DNA of 64,000 nucleotides from Theristus sp. LFF4_11. Lineage: Eukaryota > Nematoda > Chromadorea > Monhysterida > Xyalidae. The DNA lies in contig JASANC010000129.1 of NCBI GenBank assembly GCA_030248135.1, forward strand, positions 1 through 64,000, written 5' to 3'. The position numbers and the translations under genes were made by a program. The notes under the pieces are model-generated. The model made no database searches and was not told the DNA's origin. It saw nothing but the letters and a program-made list of their open reading frames with translations. This document shows positions 1-10,624 of this stretch, in pieces (the stretch's first letter is position 1; every line of letters starts with the position of its first letter).

Positions 1-514
1 AAAGTCAGGGTCAGAAACTGTTTTGTCATTGCATGAAAATAAAAGTAAGGAAAAAGTGTGAAAAATGCAAAAAAAGTAATTTTGCGTAGCTCACAGTGAA
101 AAATAGGGACACGATCCGATTTGACGGAGCTAATATCTTGGTAGAGCTCCGCAAGATCTTCAAGACGCACACTACATCAGGTTCTGAAAAACATCCGCTT
201 GGGTAGAAAAATGCGTTGCAACATGGTATACTTTGCAAAAAACGGCAAAAAATCGAGGTTTTTTTTAATTTCGCGCCCTATAGCGGCCGCTATAGGGAGT
301 TTCAAGGCATGGTTTATGGGTGAAACTGAAGCTCCTTGTTGAGTAGAATAACGCTGCACCATTAGTTTGATTTTGACCCCGTGTAGCAGCACTTCAGTAC
401 TAGGCCCCCCCACTCTTAGGTGCAACCGGTGTTAAATTCTTGCAAGCCTGTGACCGTACGATGACTTCATTATTGTCCCGTTGATTGATTGATTGCTTTT
501 GTCCCTCTGCACAG
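1..514. other. Upstream intron of the Argonaute gene
   Basis: No coding signal is visible. The segment ends in a pyrimidine-rich acceptor (cccctctgcacag) at 514, so it is read as intron. It contains a perfect 22-bp palindrome centred on a GCGGCCGC site at 276-297. Confidence 0.6.
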
Positions 515-2907
515 ATCCAACGACACCGCCGAGAGCACGTGATCTACATGTGCGACCAGATCCAGGAGCGACTGTCCGAGTTCTGGACGCTGACGCACAC
601 GAAACCGTCACGAATCATTGTGTTCCGCGACGGCGTCTCAGAGGGCGACTTTCTCCGGGTTCGTGGCGGCGCGCTGCTTTTTTTAGTAGTTGGCATTTGC
701 TCGCTGGCTGATACGGCAGAGCAGACCAAGTTTGCTTGTGGTCGTTGAGTTGAATATCTGAAAGCTCACAATAACAGAATCACCGATTGAGGTATAGGGA
801 GAAGAAGATTGGAATTGGACGACAATGGAATTCAAGTGGCGCAGTCTTCACACGAAAGACTTGATAATATTATCAATTTTTTTAGATTCTGCGACTCATT
901 GCGTGATGTTGAATGGAAACTGGTTTCAATGTTTATGTTGCAATTCGAAATTCACTGAGTGTCGAGGGGACTCGGATCACTGCCAATTTTTGAATTCCCG
1001 CGTCGTGCATGAAACAGTTTACCTGTCGTATGCGCGCATTGAGTCTCGGGACCGTGTCTCGCGTCTCAATGCGCGCATGGATGGATAATCAATCTCATGC
1101 ATGACACGGGAATTCTAAATTGGCAAAAGGATGCGAGTGCTCTATAAGGCCGGGTCACTTAGACTATTCTGAATTACCACATAAAGATTGAAACTAGTTT
1201 CCTTTCACGTCCACAATACACAAGCGCATTGAGTCGCAGGTCTTAAAGAAAAGGAGTATAGCCTGTTCCGGTTTGTGCAAGCGAGCGGCACCGCAACCGA
1301 GGCTGCGCTCAGCCAATCGCTGCATGTTTGCGTGCGTGTGCAGGTGCTGCGCGAGGAGATGGGCAGCGTGCGTGCGGCGTGCCTGAAGATGGCATCCGAC
1401 TACAAGCCGGGCATCACGTACGTCGTCGTCCAGAAACGCCATCACACGCGCTTCTTCTGCGCGAACAGCGTCGACAGCAACGGCCGCGCCGGCAACATCC
1501 CACCGGGCACCGTCGTCGACACCGGCGTCACCTCGGCCGTCCACTTTGACTACTATCTCTGTTCGCATCAGGGCATTCAGGTTCGTTCGGCGAATTGCGC
1601 GTTTTTGTCGGAGTTTTCGTTACTTGCGTGACTGGTGTTGCAATTGGCCGGCTGTGCCGGGTTCGTTCTTTCATAGATGATGCATTTCATGGTACTCCTG
1701 ACCCTTGGGCAGCCTGGATTGTCCAGTATGTCAGCCCTCAGCACCGGAAGCGAACAGATATCAAATGATAGGCGGTTTTCATCTCACAGTCTTAATGTCA
1801 GACCAGCAACCCCACTCGACCAGAGCGTTATTTGTTGAAACCGCAACCAATCGCAAAAACTGACATGAATGCAACAACCGAACAATGATTTGTAATTGAT
1901 CGTCCCCGACAACACAGACAATACAAGCTCATGAATAGATTGTTCAAACAGAGAGCACCAGAGGCCGGGCCGAGGATAAACTCCCTCCACAACTAATGGT
2001 CTACTCCCTCCAGAGGCGAGGGTAAATTGGGCTCGCGGGCAGTATTGCCCGTTTCCACCGGAGTTTGGTAACTTATGGTTTCCGGAACCGGCGCGTGACC
2101 AAATAAAAAAGACCATTTGATTCACTGGAACGGTGACGGCATGCAAAACGTGCCGTGTTTCGTTGTTTGCAGGGCACCTCCCGCCCGGCTCACTACTGCG
2201 TGCTGCACGACGACAACGCGCTGACGGCGGACGAACTGCAGCTGCTCTCGTACAAACTGTGCCACGTCTACGGCCGCTGCAACCGCGTCGTCAGCATTCC
2301 CGCGCCCGTCTATCTCGCCGACAAGGCGTGCACACGCGCGCGCGCACACCACGACGCGAAATAGTTGGTCAAGGGCAGTGGGGAGGGCTTGCTTGAGCCG
2401 GTCGCTGTTGTCGCAGAATACAAGCGGTGCGACACTTTGAAGGAAACGGAGAAAAGCGAGTTCCAATGGGGTTTGGCGGAAATGGAAAGTCAAGCGCTCC
2501 GTTTGTGGCTGAAAAGATGTTTATTTTTCAATTCCGATCCCGTTCTTTATTTTTTTGTGTGCGCTGTATTCTGCGAAAAGTGACAGGTTTAAATGAACAC
2601 ACTGTATTACCTTTTCTGATTCATCTGTCTCACCTCATATCGCGAACGCAGTTTCCATTGCGTGCGACGCGGCCACTCAAAATCAGTGTGAAGTGTCCGT
2701 TGCCAAAATCAAAATCTACGACCGTTGCATTGTCCTTGTCATTCGGTACACCGCTCGATCGCATTCCCTTTTTTCAGCCGCAGCTCCAGTTCCGGCTCGA
2801 TGTCGGAGCCACCGGCGGCGGGCGGCGCCAGCTCGCGCTCCGACGAGGAGCTGCAGCAGTGCGTCACCGTTCATGCCAACGTGAAACTCTGGCCGTATTT
2901 CGCATGA
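515..2907 (+). CDS. AGO: Argonaute protein, 3' part (PIWI domain to stop)
   Basis: Four exons join in phase: 515-658, 1344-1580, 2173-2363, 2778-2907. The 5' exons (N, PAZ, MID and early PIWI) lie left of the window. The encoded part is the second half of the PIWI domain. It has [14 protein letters not shown] (catalytic Asp of the slicer tetrad), [12 protein letters not shown], the [15 protein letters not shown] block with the catalytic His, and [20 protein letters not shown]. It ends ...VKLWPYFA, close to the hydrophobic YFA end of AGO-clade proteins. Two of the tetrad residues are therefore present, so slicing competence is possible but not shown. The protein would bind small RNAs and guide silencing in the cytoplasm. 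Exon 3 ends at a weak donor (AATA|GTTGGT); it restores the frame to a Ser-rich linker before the C-terminus. AGO rather than PIWI clade is inferred from the SIPAP and YFA blocks. Confidence 0.93.
876..1250. repeat. Foldback MITE in an Argonaute intron
   Basis: Two head-to-head copies of a roughly 190-bp repeat. The left arm starts near TTCTGCGACTCATTGCG (about 889). The right arm ends with its complement, CGCATTGAGTCGCAGG (1227-1242). The arms meet near 1050-1075 at a repeated 'atgcgcgcattgagtc' motif. Single copies of the same family occur at 13.87, 33.64, 38.63 and 39.41 kb. Confidence 0.75.
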
Positions 2908-2922
2908 ATACGGCCAGAGTTT
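2884..2922 (+). promoter_or_regulatory. Perfect hairpin overlapping the Argonaute stop codon
   Basis: A 16-bp stem (AAACTCTGGCCGTATT at 2884-2899, its exact complement at 2907-2922) closes a 7-nt loop, TCGCATG. The loop carries the last codon and the first two bases of the TGA stop. The left arm codes for the conserved C-terminus, so the right arm in the 3'UTR has been built to match it. A role in mRNA is inference. Confidence 0.7.
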
Positions 2923-5900
2923 CTTTCACGCGGCTTATTAAGGCGCATTCATGAAGCAGTATTTAGTCACGCGTTGTTGGGTTAAAACATAGCTGTGCGG
3001 TCACTTAATACTTCTTCATGAATGCCCCATCACTTAGTATTTCGTTGTTTCTATTTTTTCGTTTTGCTATTTTCAACTTTTCAACAGTGCTATTTTTCGT
3101 ATTTCGCAATTGTGGATTTTTTTGGTGGTTTTTGCAAGATTTTATTCATTTGTTTGCAATAATTGATTTCATCCTTCTCTTTTTGTTTCTTTCTGTATGA
3201 TGGAAAAAAGATTGTTATTTCATGCTGTCTTCTTGCTAAAGGTTGCGCTCTTGATTTTTGTTCAAACACATATTTTTATTTGTTCACAAACACTAAACTG
3301 ACTCTGTTGACCGTCTAGTTTTATCGCCGTTGGATTTAGTATTTTGACTTTAAACTTCGCAGTTGTTGTTGCTTCGGATGTGCCCGTTTTTTGTTTTCTT
3401 TCGCATTTTCTTTTGTTTTATTCTTCAACCATTTTGACGTGTGCTACTTTTCAAAACAGGCAGAGAAGACACGACTTGAGTGATTACCGTAAAGTCTTGC
3501 ATATAAGGTTCCTCCCACTTATAAGGCCCCCACCCAAAAGTGGGCGGAGTGTCACACGGCGGGAAACCAAAAAAAATGTTGACTTGGTCGAAATACTACT
3601 CAGTTTATAAGGCCCGGAATCCCTCATGTTCGCTTTATAAGACCTCCTCCCACTTATAAGGCTGTCACACGAATTTCCACTTTTTTTCAGAAATTTTTGA
3701 TTTTCAGATTTATATGAGGAGACCTTATATGCAAGACTTTACGGTATGTTTCGCAGTTGTACATGTCAGTTTTGATACATTTCACAATTTAAAATTTTAG
3801 ACTGTGAAAACGAAATTGATTTTGTTTAATCAAGCTGAATTTTTTTGTTACGTCTAATGTCTGATGATGAGGTCTTTTTGTTGCCAGGTTTTCCTTTGTT
3901 TTGGGGGTTACATTAGCTTAGTGGTTTTGTTACGTTGTTACACCTTTCTGTACATACACTTGTTCATGATCAGAAGTTTCATGTTTTTTTATAATTTAGA
4001 AAAAAATATCCGTTCGTAGCCTGGCTGTCGCTAAATAGTTGCGAGCTAAATGGCTCGTTCTCGAACTATTTTGGCACGAAATTGTTTTTTTTTAAACTCC
4101 GAAAGTCAGATGCACGACAACACAGTTAAACTAAAAGGTGAAAAATCGGTCAAATTCCAGTTTGTTTCTTTGTGGTTGGTTAAAAGCTATCCGGAGATCT
4201 TACTGAACCAATAAGCACACTGCATTTATTCTGCAAAAGTTTTCGGTTGTTCTCAGTTGTTTTAATTGGTTTTGGCGTTCCCTTTTTCATGGAGTTTCGA
4301 TTTTCAATTCCAATCGCTGACGTTTCTGTGAAAAATTTTGTTCAGCCTAAAAAAACAGCAAGAAAAGATGATTGCGTTTGAAAGGGACAATTTAGCGCAT
4401 GAGCATCTATGCTCTTGCGTTTTGAGTTTGGAAACGAAATTTTAACACAATAGAAAAAATTTAATCCATTGCCCAGTGCAGGTTTTTTGCAACACCCTGT
4501 ACGTTTTTCCGCGTTCATGGAGCAAAATGAAGCAAAACAGCACTTCACTGAACTCCGAACAAAAGTTTTTAAACCATGTGCACGTTCATGCACGCTAAAA
4601 TAAAAAATCTTGTTCATTTTATTTCTTTGCAAGACACACGAGGTTACAAGATCATGAGGAGCAAGCAAATCAAGACCGTGCAAAAAATTCAAAACATTTT
4701 TAAAAAAACCTAAATAAAAATGGTAAAAAATGAATAATAAACAATATAATGAACAACTATTCCATTACATTTTTCAAAACCATTTCTTTGATTTACACAT
4801 AATTTATCACAACAGTATTAGTAAATTGGCATGTGGAAGTTGCCTCCCGATAAAATTCTGTGAAGGCAAACGGTTTTCTTGTCATATTTTTCTCATAAAC
4901 CCAATCAGCAACACATTTGTTGTTACTGAAACTAACAAACTGCGTAGGAAAACATGGAAAGTTTGAAAATAAAGCAACAAATTAACAGTTATATAAGTTA
5001 CAAACGACCAAAATCTTTGTAAAAACAGTCAGTCACTAACAAAAAAGAATTCTGTGGTCCGAAGATGAAATACCCCGTTGAATCAGGAAAACCAGTGTTC
5101 CACAAAAAGGAAACGAAAGGAAACTATTGCGTTGCCCATTGCTATAAAGAGCAAAACACCATTACAGATAAATTCGGTTTAAATGGATAAACAAACACTT
5201 TAAAAACAAGCGCATTGATTGGCTGCATCTGAATCGTATCTGCGACCAATCAACGTGCTGAATTCAAATGCAACCACTCAGCGTGTTGAATGGAAAATTA
5301 TGCACGTGTGGCGGAAATTGAAACAGATAGCACGAAGCTTCCTGAAACATACGAAAAAATATGTTTATAAATTTATTGCCCTAAAACTTTCGAAAATCAT
5401 TGTTCTTGTGAATACTGGAATTTGAGTAAAATACACTGAAAGTCACACACCATTTCAAAGAAACATGTGAACAAAACAATCTGAGCTGATGTTTCAACCA
5501 ACCAATCAGCGCGTGTGTCCCATCCCAAGTCTATCTGGGCATTTGGGATAGATAAGAAAAAAACAAAGGCTAGCCACACAGCAGCGAAATAAGACAGAAA
5601 TATGTGCAAGACGGAATAGATGTGATGGTGATAATAAAATCACTCGCCTAAAATTTATATACAGTGCGCGATTGAATGTGTGACACGACAAATGACATTC
5701 CAGAGGAAAAACGCAAAAGAAACTGATGAATAGAGGCACAACAAACACAGCAGAGCAAATGGACAGTCAATTCCACCGTTAATATTCACATGTTGTTTGA
5801 GGAAACTAAATAAATTCTTGCAAAAGAAGCTGTCTGCTGTTTGGCGGAAGCTGAAACAGTCAACTATGTCACACGTTCTAGGTTCACGTGTTACATCAAC

Positions 5901-5975
5901 CAATTTGTATGAGGATTCTCTGCATTTCGGCCTGGCCAACATCCTATGCAAAACAGGGGTGGCCTCATCAAAGCA
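2923..5975. other. AT-rich intergenic spacer
   Basis: It holds the Argonaute 3'UTR and the downstream region of the palmitoyltransferase gene. A short inverted repeat (2944-2967 against 3004-3027, 'gcattcatgaag') follows the Argonaute stop. A TIR element sits at 3485-3746. A lone mariner-type end (caacaccctgta) lies at about 4490. No convincing exon was found. Confidence 0.6.
3485..3746. mobile_element. 262-bp MITE with 24-bp terminal inverted repeats
   Basis: It begins TACCGTAAAGTCTTGCATAT and ends with the exact complement of that sequence (TIR about 24 bp, to 'aagg'). Inside are repeated 'cccacttataagg' motifs. It has no coding capacity. A decayed end of the same family is at about 39530-39630, with the same 'tgcaagactttacggt' terminus. 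Confidence 0.8.
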
Positions 5976-8900
5976 TCACTGCGCCGGGTCAGGCGGTGCC
6001 GGGTCACTGGTCAGCGAGCCATAATTCGACAGTTCCCTCGAGCCAGGCCCGGACGTTGAGACAGAGTTCTCCGAAGAGTGGGTAGCCCCGCTGCAAGTGT
6101 GGTGTACCACGCCCGCGGGCGCGCACGTCTCCAGCAGCAGCGTGTGCGGCACTTTCACGCTCTGCTCCGGCATCACAAAGCCACGACGGTCGATCAGACT
6201 GCAAACAAATGGGCCGCAAGTTTTGTGGAATTCGGAACTGTTTTATTGATGTCTGAACTAAGCTGCGCTCTCTTCTTTAGCACCCCGATTGTTTTCTGCG
6301 TTTGAGAACGCAAACTCACAGTTCGGTTTGCGTCTCTCGAACAATCTGATTTGGAATTCCTGCAACCGGATCGTCAGGTGAAGTGCAGAAACGGAACAAA
6401 AACGAAGTTTTTTTTGCCATAACCAGTTCCTTCACTGCACGATTCAATACGCTGTAGGTAGATACCAGAAACAAACAAAAAAAGGCTCACTGAAACCGAA
6501 TAAACAAACCTTGGAAATTCGGGCGCACACAGCGTGCCACACCAGTTGGAGCACAGACCGCCCCTGGTGTACGGATTCTTGACTGAAGGCTGACGTTTCG
6601 TGTTGAATGTGCCTTTGATCTGTGCGATTGGAAACGAGCCATCATGCGTTCAAATTTATTAAATTGAAGTTATTGCAGTTTTTTGCCCAAATAACTAAAT
6701 AAAATCAAGTGGATTAGCAACTCGACAACGTCAAGTTGTTTGTTTAATGTGAAGTGGGTCACTGGGTGGGTGGATTATGGCAAAAATATTGTTCATTCAC
6801 ATAGAAAATTGATTACAAACGGAAACGGTACCGTTCACTAAGCAACTCAATAGCCAAAAAAAGAAAATTTTGGATATCTTTTACAACGAAACAGTAATCT
6901 AAGCGAACACTGACATCTTCATTGGTGGTCTGCCCAGACGTGATCAAGTAAGTGTGAAAGCCGGACAGGCCAAGCACGGACCAGACACTGAAGAATGACA
7001 CGAGAACCACGAGCAACGAGCCTGGACTCCGTTTGATGACTTCCAGGAAAGTGGCTGATGGCTCGTTGGATGCTGCGAAAAAATGAAAATAAAAAAATGC
7101 AAAATTGATGGCTTGCCACCACTGAAAAAATTTTTAACCGATGAATAAGTTGTTTTCGACAGAATGTTTGAAGTTACAAGAAAATACCATACAGTGTAGT
7201 TGGAGAAAAAAAAGAATCTCATTCTTCGAGAACCTCATGCAGGTTTCATTTGGCAAAAATTTGTGACAAGTAACTGAAGTTTGTAAGCAGCCCAAAAATG
7301 CTGTGGCAAATCTAAAAAGAGGTCTCCAGACTCCAAAACGTTAATAATTCCATCACCAACCAAGTATCAAGTGAACAACGGATGACACAAAAACGTAGAT
7401 GCACAGCAGCGAGAGAATGACAATGAACAGATAGAAATGTCGATAGTTGCGTTGGCCAACACAATTTCCAACCCAGGGACCTGCAAAATGAATGAAGCTT
7501 TTCAAAAAGCTGTAATCAGTGAAAAAAAGAACGACGTGACACTACACTCCCTTGATGACGAATTCATGTCTAGCACATCTCAGCACATGTAGCCAATCAG
7601 GATCCAGGAGAAGTTGAAAAATTAGCATTCAGCCACATGCTCGTGGCGTGAAAAGGGGAAGAAAATCAAACATTCACTCACAATGATGGTCGAAGCTGAG
7701 AATGCAATTGTCGCACACAGAACAGTGTGAAGCGCTGAAAAAAGAAAATTAATAAATTTAGTGCCAATGGACATCTTGTAGCCCACAAGAAATAATGACA
7801 GGTCAATTTCAACCAGCTCGCTTACTGGTTGGGTGCCTTATGCTAAAGCGATCAATCAGCGAGCTGCATGCAAATCTATCAAACAGCTTACATTATTACA
7901 TGAATAATAACATGCTCAACAACAGTTTTTCCGATAAAAACAAAGAACAAAAGGCGAATCGAAAGATCCATGATTGAGTTGACGTTTGACGTACCGCGGC
8001 GGCCTGAATATACGACATGTGAAGCAGTACTTCAGTTTGACACTCTGCCCGTTGATGATCACTTCTTTGGTGCGTGGCGGTGGCCGATACTGATTGTAGC
8101 TGGTGGCGTCTGACAACGAAAGGTGAGCATGCAGTTCGCAAAAGCAGTCAAACACTGCAGTGCAGCAACGCATTTTTTGAAACCATTCCAAAGTTGTTCA
8201 TTTTAACTTGTTATAATTTTAAATTAGAACGTTCAATTCTTTTCTGTCACAAGAACATTTCTGGTCTGATATCAAACAGGAATTTCTGCCTACAAAACCA
8301 TCTTCAGAGACCTGTAAGCTCTTTTTTCTTTTTCACACTACTGCACACAAAAAACTTTCAAAAAAATCGCAAACAGTGAGTAACCGAGCCCAGCATTGAT
8401 TTGCCGCTCCACGTCGGCGGCCTCCGCGTTGTCGGCTCTCGGCAGAACGCCCGGATCGGAGAAACTCGTGCGAAACAACTGGCCCAACGTTAACAGCATC
8501 AGTGCGCCGGCGCCCAGGGGCACGGCCGGGTTCACGGTCGTCCAGAGATATGGGGCACTGCAAGTTGGGGCACTTGTTGGAATGGAGGCACTTGGAGATT
8601 CACTCCATGTTATGACGATCAGCTATGATCAAACCCTTGAACACCTTGTCGTTTCAGGTGCAGTGTGATTTTGTGGTTGCATTGCTTGTCTCTGTGCAAC
8701 ACCTGCATTAAAAATGTTAAAAAAACTGGCCCGGACAACGTCTTGTTTGAGTGCAGATCACAAGCTCAGCAGTGAATCATTTTGAGATCAATTTTGACAG
8801 TCACAAACAAACCCCATAAACTCGTGCACACAGTGTGATTCACATTGTTGCATTGCTTGTTACTGTGCAACAACACTTGAATACGAACGTGAATGAACAG

Positions 8901-9859
8901 TGAAGCGATTTGAAATCAGCACAAAGCGGCAGACGCTCGCAAACTCACTCGAACACAAAGTACAACACCATGGAGCCGAGGATGAGCGCCACGGTGAAGT
9001 AGAGCACGCCCGACTGTCTGCTCATGATGATGCGTCCGTCGCACAGGAAGCGATTCTTGCCCGGCAGCACGCGCCACTTGCGCTGCAGCTGCACGCTGGT
9101 GTCTCGCTTCACGAGCGGCGGCGGCTCCGCCCGACCGAGCTGTCGAGAATCTCGCACACCACCACTCTGCAACTGTTGACTCAGGTTCTCAGGGTTGCTG
9201 TTGGGGTGGTGCCGCGCTGATGAACTTGCGCTCGTCGACTGATGATCATTCGGATGCGAGGGGGAGACCGTCGTCTGCGCCGTCGTCGTCGTCGTCGTGC
9301 GCCGCGTCGAGGTCATTTGCCGGTCGGTTGATTGGCTGGCACGAATGTTGTTGCTGTCACCACGTCGTTCACTGGCCCATTTCTTTGTCGAAACACTCGA
9401 TTCTTTATTGCCGTTGTTTCTCCGACTGCGTCGCTTTTTAGAGCGGCCGGTTTTCGAGAATGTCAAGCTGTTTTGATGAAGAATCGTTTCTTGACGTTCA
9501 GTCTGAGTGGTGTGTTGGGTTGGTGGTTCAGTTTCAAAATGAAAACCAACCGATGAGATTGACTCTTGTTTCGCCGCCGGTTTTTTGCCGGAGCGGAGCG
9601 CTTCACTTTTTTTGTCGCCTCTTTTCTTTGTGGATTTTTCGCTCCGTCGCTCAGCAATAAATCGTGAAGATTCACTGTTGTTGTTGATTCTTACTGTCGC
9701 TGTGGCTGTTTGTCTGGTTTGTTGTTCACCAAAACCAGATAACCTGCAGCGGCCAGCGTCGTATTTTTGCGGCTCTTCTGTCACCTGAAAGAGAAAACTG
9801 TTTTTTGGACTGTATGGAGTAGAGCTGAGCTGGGTATTCATAAAACTACAGACAGGCAC
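5976..9859 (-). CDS. DHHC palmitoyltransferase (ZDHHC9/14/18 type)
   Basis: Protein S-acyltransferase that adds palmitate to cysteines of membrane proteins at the Golgi or plasma membrane. Minus-strand exons, 5' to 3': about 9784-8949, 8557-8385, 8109-7995, 7734-7682, 7480-7361, 7072-6915, 6619-6510, 6198-5976; all junctions from exon 1 to the stop agree in phase. Exon 1 carries a long Arg/Ser/Thr-rich N-terminal tail, then [18 protein letters not shown] and TM1. Next come TM2 with [11 protein letters not shown], the zinc-binding part with [10 protein letters not shown] and [20 protein letters not shown], and the catalytic [22 protein letters not shown]3-TM4 follow ([17 protein letters not shown]), then the TTxE-type motif TTNED and KNPYTRGG. 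The end ...DPAQ-stop follows a Ser-rich tail. The start is unsure: an ATG at 9859 reads through, but a good acceptor (ctctttcag) near 9785 suggests an upstream exon. Confidence 0.93.
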
Positions 9860-9881
9860 GTGATGTGATGTGGTTCATGAC

Positions 9882-10616
9882 TAGGGTTGTTAAACAAAAA
9901 TGAAAATTTTTTTTTTAAAAAAAAAAGTGATTAAAAAAAAACAAAAATGCCGATTTTTTAAAAAAAAAAAAAAATTCGAAAAATTTTCCTCTAATATGCT
10001 CTGAAAACCTCAATTTTGGCAAAATTTTTCGAAAGTTCAACAAAAATTTTCTTTGATTATACCTCGTAAAACCTTTAGCAGTCGATTTTGGGCCGTTTTA
10101 CCGACTGATTTTAGGCTACGACAACATCTGCGATGAAGTTTTTGAGCGTCCCAAAGCTTGGCCTACCATTTCCGATGCAGATAAGGTGACGATTCGCCTC
10201 GCAGAGCGTCCGATTGTGCTCGCTGCTCCGTTTGCAAGCGCTACGTTGTCTGGTTGCTTGCTGCTTCGTGTCGTGTCGTCGCAACACCATCAGAAGAATT
10301 GATCGAATTTCAAGGCGGTATGTTTGTCTTCACTTTAGCATTAGTTTAGCTGGGGACAATTAGTGACGTTTTGGAGGTCAAAACACAAGAAGAGGCATGG
10401 TGACGGTTTGGAAAAGGGGTAATTGAGGTCACCAAAACAAAATCTGCAAAGTTCCGTCATATGGGAGTCATTCGGGAGGCGCTTGCATATCATGTGTGGT
10501 TCTTCGGACTCCCTGATTGATTTAGCACAACTTTGATTTTTGAAATTTTTTTTTAAAAAAATTTTTTTTTTTAAAAAAAACAAAAATGACGATTTTTGTT
10601 TTTTTTAACAACCCTA
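9882..10616. mobile_element. hAT-type non-autonomous transposon, copy 1
   Basis: The 735-bp element begins TAGGGTTGTTAAAC and ends AACAACCCTA. It is flanked by an exact 8-bp target duplication, TTCATGAC (9874-9881 and 10617-10624). Eight-base duplications are the hAT hallmark. The ends are poly-A/T-rich. The middle has a short hAT-like-length remnant frame ('YDNICDEVFERPKAW...'), too short to be an active transposase. A near-identical copy lies at 34046-34755. Confidence 0.88.
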
Positions 10617-10624
10617 TTCATGAC

